From assembly GCF_052324685.1 (NCBI RefSeq), contig NC_135211.1, forward strand, positions 52,014,182 to 52,078,181: a DNA stretch of 64,000 nucleotides, written 5' to 3'. The translations under genes and the position numbers were made by a program. The notes below the pieces were generated by a model. It saw only the letters and a list, made by a program, of their open reading frames with translations, was not told the DNA's origin and did no database searches. Source of the stretch: Brachyhypopomus gauderio. Taxonomy: Eukaryota; Chordata; Actinopteri; Gymnotiformes; Hypopomidae. Each line of letters starts with the position of its first letter. Positions within the stretch are counted from its first letter, which is position 1. Below are positions 23,581 to 34,181 of this stretch, piece after piece.

Positions 23581-26320
23581 TCTCCCTCTAACAAAATAGG
23601 TGTTGTCTTATGCACAACTTGAAGCATACTGAATATACTGAAAAAATTTTACACCAGTAGTGAATTGTATATCTGAACATTACTAACAGTTAGTTGCTAA
23701 CATTGATACTCTCAGTATCAAATATGTACATATGTAAGTACATTTATTGTTCAATTTTCTACCCATTTATTTACTATTATAAATCAAGGATCTGCCTTGG
23801 TTTAATAATGCGACCAGATCTTGTTCTAAGTTCAGCATGGTCCAGTTCATATTCGTGGGTGTTTTGGGGTTTCTGTTCTGTTGGTGCTTCTCCGGCAATG
23901 GTCGAGGTGTTCCTGTCGATCTCGGGTTGCTGCATGGTGGGTGTAGGTGTTTTGCCGTGTGCTGGAAGAAGGTGTCGTCTGTTCCGTCTGAAGGTTTGTC
24001 CCTCGCTGGTTTTGATGTGGTAGCTGCGTGGGGTCTCTGCTGGTTGTATGACTATGGCTGGTTGCCACCGACCATCGTCCTGCTTAAAACGTATGGGTGC
24101 TCTGGATGGCAGCATGGATAGAGGTTTAGCAGCCTTGTTGTAGTGTCGTATTTGGCGGCGCTGGCATTCCTCTATTCTTGTTCGGAGAGTGCTTCGAGGG
24201 GTTGTCTGAGGTTGCAGCTGTTTTGTTTGCAAGACGGAACGCAGTCTTCGGCTCATGAGGATTTGTGCTGGTGATTTCAGTCCATCTATGGAAGTGTTTC
24301 TGTATTCTAGTAGGCCAAGGTAGGGATCTTTCTCCATCCTCCTTGGCTTTTGTGAAGATTCGCTTAACTGTCTGAACAGTCTTTTCGGCTAAGGCGTTGC
24401 TCTGGGGATAGCGTGGGCTTGAAGTGATGTGTTGGAAGCCCCAGGCATCTGCAAACTGGTGGAACTCTCTGGAGTTATAGCATGGCCCATTGTCACTTAT
24501 GACCTTCTCTGGGATGCCATGTCTGGCAAAGGCACCTTTTCATCTTGTGAATTACAGCAGCTGTAGTGATGTTCTGCAGTCGCTGAACTTCAAAATACCT
24601 GCTCAGGTAGTCACATATGATGATGTAGTTTTCAGAGTTCCAAGTAAACAAATCTGTTGCTACAGTCTGCCTTGGGTTCTCAGGGATGGTATGTGAGTAG
24701 GAACGACTCCTTACTGAGTTTAATTGCCCAATACCCTGATCTAGCATCTAATATGCTAAAGTATCTTGCTCCAGTCAGCTTGGATGTTATGTATTCAAGT
24801 GTTGGGAGCGGGTAGTATGGCCTCATTATTGCTTTGTTTAGTGTTCGGGGGTCCAGGCATACTCGTAGCTTATTTGTTTTTGGTTTCTCACATACTACCA
24901 GTGCGTTTACCCATCGAGTTGGCTCAGTTACCTTGCAAATTATGTTGTTTTTTTCCATGTCGTCTAGTTCTGTTTTAAGACGGTCCCTGAGAGCAAATGG
25001 TACTCTCCTTGGGGGACAGACTACAGGTGCTACACTGGGGTCTATTCTAAAACTACACTCACCCTGGAATGTACCGATTCCTTTAAAAACATCTGGGTAC
25101 TCACTCAGTATATCAGCTGACTGGTCAGTGTGCTCTTTGTTACTGGTGTTAGAAATTGCATAGATCACTTTTATGAGTCCGAGGGCTTTGCATGCTTTGT
25201 AGCCTAGGATGGGTGGGCTGTTGCAGTCTACAATGTGAAACGTCTCCGCTGTCGACTTGTTTTTGTATCTGCTTACAAGGTTGCAGGAACCTATCACTTT
25301 TATTGGATCCCCTCCGTAACCATACAGCTTGTGTGTGTCTTGGTTCAGTTGTATGGTGGGCATGAGTTTGTTAAAGCTTTTTGTGGGTATGATGTTTGTT
25401 CCAGCCTTCCTCTCCGGCTGCTGTAACAGTGTCTATGAACAGCTCAGGGGTGATGTCTTCTTGGGCCTCTCTTATAGAGTGTACCTCTTTGCGTTCTTTT
25501 CTGTATTGGGTATGGGACTTGGTTCTGCATACTTTTGCAAAATGATTATATTTTTTGCACTTTAAACACATTTTTCCTTTTGCTGGACATTCTTTCATTT
25601 TGCTATGTATGCCTCCACACGCACCACATTGTTCACTGGACGATTTCTGGCTCTCGTTAGGTTTGCCAAGTCGTTTAGTAGAGCTAGGCCTATAATGTTT
25701 TCGGTGTATTGCATCCACCTCGTGGCTGTCATTTGTCATGACCTTTAGCTGAAGCTGGGCTAGTTTGTGAGAATGGCCAATGTCGATCGCTTTGTCTAGT
25801 GTTAGCTCAGGCCCTTGGCTCAGTAGCTTTTCTCTTACTCTAGGAGAGTTTGTGGCAAAAACGATACGATCTCTGACCATTTCATCACTATTGCGTAATT
25901 ACAGTCTTTGACGAGTAGTCTCTGTGACAAATTGTTCAAATTACTCACCACTGCCTTGCATCTTCTCTTGGAACTTGTATCTGGCAAAGATAGGATTAGC
26001 TTTCGGCGTGATGTATGCTGTGAAGCCATCATAGAAGACGATGCCAAATTGTTAAAAACATACTGTCACGGTCCATGTGTTGCTTATGTCCCGTCCTTTA
26101 TCTCCGATCCACAACAGTAGAAAGCTGCACTTCTGTTCCTCTGTTTTTTGCTTTAGCGGGCCAGAGAACATTAGCTCAGCATGCTGCTTAAAACTGCGCC
26201 ATGCGTCCGGCAGGTTAGATGCTTGCCAGTCCATCTGTGGGGTCGGAACACCGAAAGCTTCCATTTTCTCCTTCTTTCCTTTTTTTCGTTTTGTGAGTTC
26301 GCAAATCACTCTGACACCAT

Positions 26321-26528
26321 GTTGTGTTGCCTGCTTAATCTAATGAAACCACGTCCAGACTCCATGACCGATAACTCAACTCTCTTTTATTCTCTTCGCG
26401 CTCTTATCTCTTCCACACGCTCTACGTTCTGCTTAGTTAACAATGACATTCATTGCCCCCTAGTGGTCAATAAATCTTACTACATACTTTGCTTAGTAAC
26501 AGTTTGGAATATGTATTCAAACATTACA
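26321..26528 (-). repeat. 5' LTR of the minus-strand element
   Basis: 208 bp, closely matching the other LTR. On the minus strand it is followed directly by TGGTGTCAGAGTG, a primer-binding-like sequence. Confidence 0.88.
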
Positions 26529-26534
26529 ACCCTG

Positions 26535-28060
26535 TTACAGTATGTGAAGCAGCAGAAACAATTAAAATACAATTAGAACAAACACAAACAAGCAGTGAAC
26601 CACATATACAATTTCTTAGTTCTCTATGTCCTATTCGTCCTATTTGCTTGAGTTATGGCTGTCGGAATAAAGCTCTCCTTATATCGTCTTGTTCTACATT
26701 TTGGTACTCTAAACCTTTGTCCAGATGAAAGATACCTGAATTCACTGTACAGGGGACGAGTACTATCCCTTAAAATTGCACCTGTTACCCGCTTTACCTG
26801 TGTTCCATACAAAGTCTCCAAGTTGGTTAATGGCTTACCAAAACTTGCCCATTTTACAATCTGATTCAGGCCATTCCTCTTTTTGAATGTCAAGTTACCA
26901 AACCATGCCACTAAGGAGAATACTAAAACTGATTATATAAAAGCCTGATAAAATAAAGTCATCATCGGTATATCAACGTGAAAGTAGTTCAATGTCCTCA
27001 AACAGTGCAAACGCTGCTGCCCCTTTTTACACACAGCCTCACTATTTGCCTCAAAGTTCAGTTTTGAGTATTATTGTACCCAGGTACTTATAGTGATGTA
27101 CACGTTCCATTATGTGACCCTTAATAACCATGGCCTCATGTGTGTGGTCATATAGTCTAAAATCAATTACCATATCTTTGGTCTTTGATACATTTAGTTG
27201 TAGATAGGACTCTTCACACCACTCTACAAAATCACTGACGACTGGACCATGGTTATGCTCCTCTCCCTGTAGCTGGCTAACAATGACTGTGTCATCTGCA
27301 TATTTCAGAATAGTCTTATTTTCCCACCTGCTCTGACATTCGTTTGTGTAAAGGATAAATAGTAGGGGTGAAAGCACACATCCCTTTGGGGAGCCGGTTG
27401 AGGAGCAGATATTATCAAAGTCCTGTTTACCCTCACTCTTTGTGTCCTATTAGTAAAAAAATTATATACCTTATATACTTGCTCCATATCTATCGAGAAG
27501 TGCTGATCATTTGCCAGTTTTCCTCTCAAACCCTGGACTTCATTTGCAAAATCAAATGCATCAAACCGATTGTAAAAATGATTAAAAGCATTAGCCAGCT
27601 CAGTATCTGAAGTGAAGCCTTCCAAAATGACCTTCTTACTGTTCCCTGAATCCTTAAGACCTGCTATAGTTTTCATGCTAGACCAGGCTAAACCAAGATT
27701 ATTTGCCACCATTTTATTCTCCAACTCATTTTTATAGTTCAATTTTCAACTCCTTATTAGCAACACTCAAATCAAAGGTGGTTCCTTGTCTAAAAGCAAG
27801 TCTCTTTTTCTGCAAACTAAGACTGACTGCTTTATTCATCCATGGTCGATTATTAGGATACATTTTCACCTGTCTGCAGGGGACAATCATATCTCTACGA
27901 AATAATATATAAGAGCATTTTACGTCAACCAATTCATCAAGATCATCTCCACAAGATTCTTTAAACACAGCCCACTCTGTACAGTTAAAACATTCATGCA
28001 AGCAGAGCATAGATTCATCAGTCCAGTGTTTCATGTCCTTTATCTGTGCTTTCTCCCTCT
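26535..28060 (-). mobile_element. decayed non-LTR retrotransposon (CR1/Rex1/L2-like LINE)
   Basis: Minus-strand frames, from 28.1 kb down to 26.6 kb, give an endonuclease-RT linker (RPWMNKAVSLSLQKKRLAFR), RT pieces (FFTNRTQRVRVN; SPLLFILYTNE; KYADDTVIVSQL) and a C-terminal end (MAWFGNLTF...GKPL). They lie in different frames, and the first half of the RT is missing between the linker and FFTNRTQRVRVN, so the copy is dead. The 5' end is truncated exactly where a fragment of the tRNA repeat begins. The clade is not certain. Confidence 0.8.
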
Positions 28061-28112
28061 TTAATGATGACAAAAAAAAAACACCAATTAAAGCCACTCA
28101 GCCTTTCCTTTC
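28061..28112 (+). repeat. fragment of the tRNA repeat unit at the array edge
   Basis: TTAATGATGACAAAAAA...CACCAATTAAAGCCACTCAG and onwards matches the Lys-Tyr spacer of the units, without the tRNA genes. It is cut on the left by the LINE and on the right jumps to the start of unit 1. The CACCAATT form is shared with units 23, 30, 34 and 35. Confidence 0.85.
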
Positions 28113-28285
28113 TGGCTGGGTTCTGGCTGGCCGTTATTCATGAGTGAAGAAAGACCAGAATGTGGGTTATTCGTGACCACACCAGAACATGTGGACCTTT
28201 TTGTGTCAAGACTGTCAAATGCTTCCCATGTCAGAGGTCAAGAATATCTGGACATGTTCTGAATCACAGAGCAAGGCTAAACATA

Positions 28286-28358
28286 GCCTGGATAGCTCAG
28301 TCGGTAGAGCATCAGACTTTTAATCTGAGGGTCCAGGGTTCAAGTCCCTGTTCAGGCG
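28286..28358 (+). tRNA. tRNA-Lys-TTT: tRNA-Lys (UUU), unit 1
   Basis: 73 nt. Acceptor GCCTGGA/TTCAGGC with discriminator G; D arm GCTC/GAGC; anticodon stem TCAGA/TCTGA with loop CTTTTAA (anticodon TTT); T arm CAGGG-TTCAAGT-CCCTG, which contains the B box. Matches the usual vertebrate tRNA-Lys-UUU. There is no T4 directly after the gene; the first lies at 28414-28417. Confidence 0.98.
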
Positions 28359-28830
28359 TTGAACTTTACATGACCGTCAGCTCTTGAGCACCGTTCACTC
28401 ATCGTCAGGCAGGCTTTTGGATTAAGCTGAACTTCCAGCTTTACGTCTGCCTACCTGTGACTTCCTTGTCATTAATTATTTTGTCTATGTCCTTGTTAAT
28501 GATGTCAAAAAAAACAACAATTAAAGCCACTCAGCCTTTCCTTTCTCTCTCTCTCTATGTGACATCACAATAGATTTTCTCAAAAAGCAATTCAAATTGT
28601 TCTAACCATTGGTGGGACCAACCCGTGGCCTTTTACCATCCACGTGTCCAAAATGCAGTACGCATGCCAATGTTGTTAACAGACATACGTGTTGGTAGCT
28701 CTACATGTCCAACTGGTACAGTGTGAGGTTTCCTCTTTGGTGGACCTTAAAGAGTTGAAAAAGCCACAACCGAACTGGTATCTTTGTCAACGTCCTTGTT
28801 TCTGGATCTATGCTGCATGTGCGTCAGAAT

Positions 28831-28917
28831 CCTTCGGTAGCTCAGATGGTAGAGCGGAGGACTGTAGAGGTTAAAGCAGCAATCCTTAGGCCACCGGTTC
28901 AAATCCGGTTCGAAGGA
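28831..28917 (+). tRNA. tRNA-Tyr-GTA: tRNA-Tyr (GUA) with 14-nt intron, unit 1
   Basis: 87 nt. Acceptor CCTTCGG/TCGAAGG, discriminator A; anticodon GTA at 28864-28866; intron AGGTTAAAGCAGCA at 28868-28881, after the base 3' of the anticodon as in all eukaryotic tRNA-Tyr; T arm CCGGT-TCAAATC-CGGTT. Mature length 73. A T7 Pol III terminator follows within 10 bp. Confidence 0.98.
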
Positions 28918-28979
28918 AGCTTCTTTTTTTCCAGGATATTACTGCCTTTAATGTCATGATGAGCAAAAAGTTTTCTGTT

Positions 28980-29051
28980 TTCCCTGACCGGGAATCGAAC
29001 CCGGGCCGCGGCGGTGAGAGCGCCGAATCCTAGCCACTAGACCATCAGGGA
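28980..29051 (-). tRNA. tRNA-Glu-CTC: tRNA-Glu (CUC), unit 1
   Basis: 72 nt on the minus strand: acceptor TCCCTGA/TCAGGGA, discriminator A; D arm GTCT/GGAT; anticodon stem CGGCG/CGCCG with loop CTCTCAC (anticodon CTC); T arm CCGGG-TTCGATT-CCCGG. It converges on tRNA-Tyr; a T5 terminator (plus-strand AAAAA) lies just downstream. Confidence 0.98.
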
Positions 29052-29255
29052 CAGCGATGGAATGCTAATGGATGAAGGCCTTTACATGAGTTCTGGCTGG
29101 CCGTTATTCATGAGTGAAGAAAGACCAGAATGTGGGTTATTCGTGACCACACCAGAACATGTGGACCTTTTTGTGTCAAGACTGTCAAATGCTTCCCATG
29201 TCAGAGGTCAAGAATATCTGGACATGTTCTGAATCACAGAGCAAGGTTAAACGTA

Positions 29256-29328
29256 GCCTGGATAGCTCAGTCGGTAGAGCATCAGACTTTTAATCTGAGG
29301 GTCCAGGGTTCAAGTCCCTGTTCAGGCG
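29256..29328 (+). tRNA. tRNA-Lys-TTT: tRNA-Lys (UUU), unit 2
   Basis: Body as unit 1. Unit markers: TTAAACG before the gene and CATTGTC after it, shared with units 13 and 18. Confidence 0.97.
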
Positions 29329-29800
29329 TTGAACTTTACATGACCGTCAGCTCTTGAGCACCGTTCACTCATTGTCAGGCAGGCTTTTGGATTAAGCTGA
29401 ACTTCCAGCTTTACGTCTGCCTACCTGTGACTTCCTTGTCATTAATTATTTTGTCTATGTCCTTGTTAATGATGACAAAAAAAACAACAATTAAAGCCAC
29501 TCAGCCTTTCCTTTCTCTCTCTCTCTATGTGACATCACAATAGATTTTCTCAAAAAGCAATTCAAATTGTTCTAACCATTGGTGGGACCAACCCGTGGCC
29601 TTTTACCATCCACGTGTCCAAAATGCAGTACGCATGCCAATGTTGTTAACAGACATACGTGTTGGTAGCTCTACATGTCCAACTGGTACAGTGTGAGGTT
29701 TCCTCTTTGGTGGACCTTAAAGAGTTGAAAAAGCCACAACCGAACTGGTATCTTTGTCAACGTCCTTGTTTCTGGATCTATGCTGCATGTGCGTCAGAAT

Positions 29801-29887
29801 CCTTCGGTAGCTCAGATGGTAGAGCGGAGGACTGTAGAGGTTAAAGCAGCAATCCTTAGGCCACCGGTTCAAATCCGGTTCGAAGGA
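29801..29887 (+). tRNA. tRNA-Tyr-GTA: tRNA-Tyr (GUA), unit 2
   Basis: Body as unit 1; T8 terminator. Confidence 0.97.
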
Positions 29888-29950
29888 AGCTTCTTTTTTT
29901 TCCAGGATATTACTGCCCTTAATGTCATGATGAGCAAAAAGTTTTCTGTT

Positions 29951-30022
29951 TTCCCTGACCGGGAATCGAACCCGGGCCGCGGCAGTGAGAGCGCCGAATC
30001 CTAGCCACTAGACCATCAGGGA
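29951..30022 (-). tRNA. tRNA-Glu-CTC: tRNA-Glu (CUC), unit 2
   Basis: Variant C39>T, giving a G31-U39 wobble pair next to the anticodon loop. Confidence 0.96.
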
Positions 30023-30226
30023 CAGCGATGTTATGCTAATGGATGAAGGCTTTTACATGAGTTCTGGCTGGCCGTTATTCATGAGTGAAGAAAGACCAGA
30101 ATGTGGGTTATTCGTGACCACACCAGAACATGTGGACCTTTTTGTGTCAAGACTGTCAAATGCTTCCCATGTCAGAGGTCAAGAATATCTGGACATGTTC
30201 TGAATCACAGAGCAAGGCTAAACGTA

Positions 30227-30299
30227 GCCTGGATAGCTCAGTCGGTAGAGCATCAGACTTTTAATCTGAGGGTCCAGGGTTCAAGTCCCTGTTCAGGCG
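30227..30299 (+). tRNA. tRNA-Lys-TTT: tRNA-Lys (UUU), unit 3
   Basis: Body as unit 1; upstream marker CTAAACG. Confidence 0.97.
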
Positions 30300-30771
30300 T
30301 TGAACTTTACATGACCGTCAGCTCTTGAGCACCGTTCACTCATCGTCAGGCAGGCTTTTGGATTAAGCTGAACTTCCAGCTTTACGTCTGCCTACCTGTG
30401 ACTTCCTTGTCATTAATTATTTTGTCTATGTCCTTGTTAATGATGACAAAAAAAACAACAATTAAAGCCACTCAGCCTTTCCTTTCTCTCTCTCTCTATG
30501 TGACATCACAATAGATTTTCTCAAAAAGCAATTCAAATTGTTCTAACCATTGGTGGGACCAACCCGTGGCCTTTTACCATCCACGTGTCCAAAATGCAGT
30601 ACGCATGCCAATGTTGTTAACAGACATACGTGTTGGTAGCTCTACATGTCCAACTGGTACAGTGTGAGGTTTCCTCTTTGGTGGACCTTAAAGAGTTGAA
30701 AAAGCCACAACCGAACTGGTATCTTTGTCAACGTCCTTGTTTCTGGATCTATGCTGCATGTGCGTCAGAAT

Positions 30772-30858
30772 CCTTCGGTAGCTCAGATGGTAGAGCGGAG
30801 GACTGTAGAGGTTAAAGCAGCAATCCTTAGGCCACCGGTTCAAATCCGGTTCGAAGGA
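30772..30858 (+). tRNA. tRNA-Tyr-GTA: tRNA-Tyr (GUA), unit 3
   Basis: Body as unit 1; T7 terminator, flank AAGTTTC instead of AAGCTTC. Confidence 0.97.
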
Positions 30859-30920
30859 AGTTTCTTTTTTTCCAGGATATTACTGCCTTTAATGTCATGA
30901 TGAGCAAAAAGTTTTCTGTT

Positions 30921-30992
30921 TTCCCTGACCGGGAATCGAACCCGGGCCGCGGCGGTGAGAGCGCCGAATCCTAGCCACTAGACCATCAGGGA
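30921..30992 (-). tRNA. tRNA-Glu-CTC: tRNA-Glu (CUC), unit 3
   Basis: Body as unit 1. Confidence 0.97.
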
Positions 30993-31196
30993 CAGCGATG
31001 GAATGCTAATGGATGAAGGCCTTTACATGAGTTCTGGCTGGCCGTTATTCATGAGTGAAGAAAGACCAGAATGTGGGTTATTCGTGACCACACCAGAACA
31101 TGTGGACCTTTTTGTGTCAAGACTGTCAAATGCTTCCCATGTCAGAGGTCAAGAATATCTGGACATGTTCTAAATCACAGAGCAAGGTTAAATGTA

Positions 31197-31269
31197 GCCT
31201 GGATAGCTCAGTCGGTAGAGCATCAGACTTTTAATCTGAGGGTCCAGGGTTCAAGTCCCTGTTCAGGCG
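31197..31269 (+). tRNA. tRNA-Lys-TTT: tRNA-Lys (UUU), unit 4
   Basis: Body as unit 1; upstream markers CTAAATCAC and TTAAATG, shared with units 5, 21 and 25. Confidence 0.97.
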
Positions 31270-31741
31270 TTGAACTTTACATGACCGTCAGCTCTTGAGC
31301 ACCGTTCACTCATCGTCAGGCAGGCTTTTGGATTAAGCTGAACTTCCAGCTTTACGTCTGCCTACCTGTGACTTCCTTGTCATTAATTATTTTGTCTATG
31401 TCCTTGTTAATGATGACAAAAAAAACAACAATTAAAGCCACTCAGCCTTTCCTTTCTCTCTCTCTCTATGTGACATCACAATAGATTTTCTCAAAAAGCA
31501 ATTCAAATTGTTCTAACCATTGGTGGGACCAACCCGTGGCCTTTTACCATCCACGTGTCCAAAATGCAGTACGCATGCCAATGTTGTTAACAGACATACG
31601 TGTTGGTAGCTCTACATGTCCAACTGGTACAGTGTGAGGTTTCCTCTTTGGTGGACCTTAAAGAGTTGAAAAAGCCACAACCGAACTGGTATCTTTGTCA
31701 ACGTCCTTGTTTCTGGATCTATGCTGCATGTGCGTCAGAAT

Positions 31742-31828
31742 CCTTCGGTAGCTCAGATGGTAGAGCGGAGGACTGTAGAGGTTAAAGCAGCAATCCTTAG
31801 GCCACCGGTTCAAATCCGGTTCGAAGGA
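31742..31828 (+). tRNA. tRNA-Tyr-GTA: tRNA-Tyr (GUA), unit 4
   Basis: Body as unit 1; T7 terminator. Confidence 0.97.
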
Positions 31829-31890
31829 AGCTTCTTTTTTTCCAGGATATTACTGCCTTTAATGTCATGATGAGCAAAAAGTTTTCTGTT

Positions 31891-31962
31891 TTCCCTGACC
31901 GGGAATCGAACCCGGGCCGCGGCGGTGAGAGCGCCGAATCCTAGCCACTAGACCATCAGGGA
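31891..31962 (-). tRNA. tRNA-Glu-CTC: tRNA-Glu (CUC), unit 4
   Basis: Body as unit 1. Confidence 0.97.
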
Positions 31963-32166
31963 CAGCGATGGAATGCTAATGGATGAAGGCCTTTACATGA
32001 GTTCTGGCTGGCCGTTATTCATGAGTGAAGAAAGACCAGAATGTGGGTTATTCGTGACCACACCAGAACATGTGGACCTTTTTGTGTCAAGACTGTCAAA
32101 TGCTTCCCATGTCAGAGGTCAAGAATATCTGGACATGTTCTAAATCACAGGGCAAGGTTAAATGTA

Positions 32167-32239
32167 GCCTGGATAGCTCAGTCGGTAGAGCATCAGACTT
32201 TTAATCTGAGGGTCCAGGGTTCAAGTCCCTGTTCAGGCG
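32167..32239 (+). tRNA. tRNA-Lys-TTT: tRNA-Lys (UUU), unit 5
   Basis: Body as unit 1; CTAAATCAC marker plus a private CAGGGCAAGG upstream. Confidence 0.97.
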
Positions 32240-32711
32240 TTGAACTTTACATGACCGTCAGCTCTTGAGCACCGTTCACTCATCGTCAGGCAGGCTTTTG
32301 GATTAAGCTGAACTTCCAGCTTTACGTCTGCCTACCTGTGACTTCCTTGTCATTAATTATTTTGTCTATGTCCTTGTTAATGATGACAAAAAAAACAACA
32401 ATTAAAGCCACTCAGCCTTTCCTTTCTCTCTCTCTCTATGTGACATCACAATAGATTTTCTCAAAAAGCAATTCAAATTGTTCTAACCATTGGTGGGACC
32501 AACCCGTGGCCTTTTACCATCCACGTGTCCAAAATGCAGTACGCATGCCAATGTTGTTAACAGACATACGTGTTGGTAGCTCTACATGTCCAACTGGTAC
32601 AGTGTGAGGTTTCCTCTTTGGTGGACCTTAAAGAGTTGAAAAAGCCACAACCGAACTGGTATCTTTGTCAACGTCCTTGTTTCTGGATCTATGCTGCATG
32701 TGCATCAGAAT

Positions 32712-32798
32712 CCTTCGGTAGCTCAGATGGTAGAGCGGAGGACTGTAGAGGTTAAAGCAGCAATCCTTAGGCCACCGGTTCAAATCCGGTTCGAAGGA
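32712..32798 (+). tRNA. tRNA-Tyr-GTA: tRNA-Tyr (GUA), unit 5
   Basis: Body as unit 1; flank TGTGCATCAG (also in units 21 and 25); T8 terminator. Confidence 0.97.
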
Positions 32799-32861
32799 AG
32801 CTTCTTTTTTTTCCAGGATATTACTGCCCTTAATGTCATGATGAGCAAAAAGTTTTCTGTT

Positions 32862-32933
32862 TTCCCTGACCGGGAATCGAACCCGGGCCGCGGCGGTGAG
32901 AGCGCCGAATCCTAGCCACTAGACCATCAGGGA
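32862..32933 (-). tRNA. tRNA-Glu-CTC: tRNA-Glu (CUC), unit 5
   Basis: Body as unit 1. Confidence 0.97.
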
Positions 32934-33137
32934 CAGCGATGTTATGCTAATGGATGAAGGCTTTTACATGAGTTCTGGCTGGCCGTTATTCATGAGTGAA
33001 GAAAGACCAGAATGTGGGTTATTCGTGACCACACCAGAACATATGGACCTTTTTGTGTCAAGACTGTCAAATGCTTCCCATGTCAGAGGTCAAGAATATC
33101 TGGACATGTTCTGAATCACAGAGCAAGGCTAAACGTA

Positions 33138-33210
33138 GCCTGGATAGCTCAGTCGGTAGAGCATCAGACTTTTAATCTGAGGGTCCAGGGTTCAAGTCCC
33201 TGTTCAGGCG
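33138..33210 (+). tRNA. tRNA-Lys-TTT: tRNA-Lys (UUU), unit 6
   Basis: Body as unit 1; private upstream change CATATGG. Confidence 0.97.
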
Positions 33211-33682
33211 TTGAACTTTACATGACCGTCAGCTCTTGAGCACCGTTCACTCATCGTCAGGCAGGCTTTTGGATTAAGCTGAACTTCCAGCTTTACGTCT
33301 GCCTACCTGTGACTTCCTTGTCATTAATTATTTTGTCTATGTCCTTGTTAATGATGACAAAAAAAACAACAATTAAAGCCACTCAGCCTTTCCTTTCTCT
33401 CTCTCTCTATGTGACATCACAATAGATTTTCTCAAAAAGCAATTCAAATTGTTCTAACCATTGGTGGGACCAACCCGTGGCCTTTTACCATCCACGTGTC
33501 CAAAATGCAGTACGCATGCCAATGTTGTTAACAGACATACGTGTTGGTAGCTCTACATGTCCAACTGGTACAGTGTGAGGTTTCCTCTTTGGTGGACCTT
33601 AAAGAGTTGAAAAAGCCACAACCGAACTGGTATCTTTGTCAACGTCCTTGTTTCTGGATCTATGCTGCATGTGCGTCAGAAT

Positions 33683-33769
33683 CCTTCGGTAGCTCAGATG
33701 GTAGAGTGGAGGACTGTAGAGGTTAAAGCAGCAATCCTTAGGCCACCGGTTCAAATCCGGTTCGAAGGA
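33683..33769 (+). tRNA. tRNA-Tyr-GTA: tRNA-Tyr (GUA), unit 6
   Basis: Variant C25>T in the D stem (G10-U25 wobble), shared with units 8 and 9; T8 terminator. Confidence 0.96.
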
Positions 33770-33832
33770 AGCTTCTTTTTTTTCCAGGATATTACTGCCC
33801 TTAATGTCATGATGAGCAAAAAGTTTTCTGTT

Positions 33833-33904
33833 TTCCCTGACCGGGAATCGAACCCGGGCCGCGGCGGTGAGAGCGCCGAATCCTAGCCACTAGACCATCA
33901 GGGA
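33833..33904 (-). tRNA. tRNA-Glu-CTC: tRNA-Glu (CUC), unit 6
   Basis: Body as unit 1. Confidence 0.97.
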
Positions 33905-34108
33905 CAGCGATGTTATGCTAATGGATGAAGGCTTTTACATGAGTTCTGGCTGGCCGTTATTCATGAGTGAAGAAAGACCAGAATGTGGGTTATTCGTGAC
34001 CACACCAGAACATGTGGACCTTTTTGTGTCAAGACTGTCAAATGCTTCCCATGTCAGAGGTCAAGAATATCTGGACATGTTCTGAATCACAGAGCAAGGG
34101 TAAATGTA

Positions 34109-34181
34109 ACCTGGATAGCTCAGTCGGTAGAGCATCAGACTTTTAATCTGAGGGTCCAGGGTTCAAGTCCCTGTTCAGGCG
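34109..34181 (+). tRNA. tRNA-Lys-TTT: tRNA-Lys (UUU), unit 7, acceptor variant
   Basis: First base G>A, leaving an A1-C72 mismatch at the acceptor end, which may reduce 5' processing or charging. Upstream marker GGGTAAATG, shared with units 9 and 10. Confidence 0.92.

Larger units (their letters stand above)
23367..26528 (-). mobile_element. short-LTR Ty3/gypsy-type retroelement (fossil), broken
   Basis: Flanked by LTRs of about 210 bp (23367-23580 and 26321-26528) and by TSD ACCCT (23362-23366 and 26529-26533). Coding remnants on the minus strand are, in order from 26.3 kb down, gag with a zinc-knuckle region, protease/RT start, and the C-terminal part of integrase with the post-integrase tail. 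At about 3.2 kb it is well short of a complete element, with several breaks and a large internal loss. The LTRs differ by a few substitutions and small indels, so it is older than the Gmr1-like insertion. Confidence 0.88.
21672..26534 (+). mobile_element. degraded hAT-like DNA transposon, hosting an LTR element
   Basis: The left end is CAGGGTGGGTGCGGGTCCTT. The right end, read on the minus strand after removing the LTR insertion, is CAGGGTATCTACAGGTTTGA. Subterminal stretches are related (left TTAAATGGTATTAAATTT, right minus TTAAGACTTTTTAATACCG). Inside are a frame-shifted transposase N-terminus, a CpG-rich block, a 125-bp palindrome and the nested LTR element. Only five matching flank bases (TTACA) are seen, so an 8-bp TSD is not shown. 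Superfamily assignment rests on the coding remnant and is tentative. Confidence 0.6.

Noticed and set aside
21664-26542. 8-bp target-site duplication for the degraded hAT-like element
   Set aside because: Flanks GATTTACA and TTACAGTA share only TTACA out of register, so no 8-bp TSD can be claimed.
28691-28735. Possible fourth tRNA in the unit (TTGGTAGCTCTACATGTCC)
   Set aside because: Looks like an A box by eye, but no B box, T arm or acceptor pairing follows.
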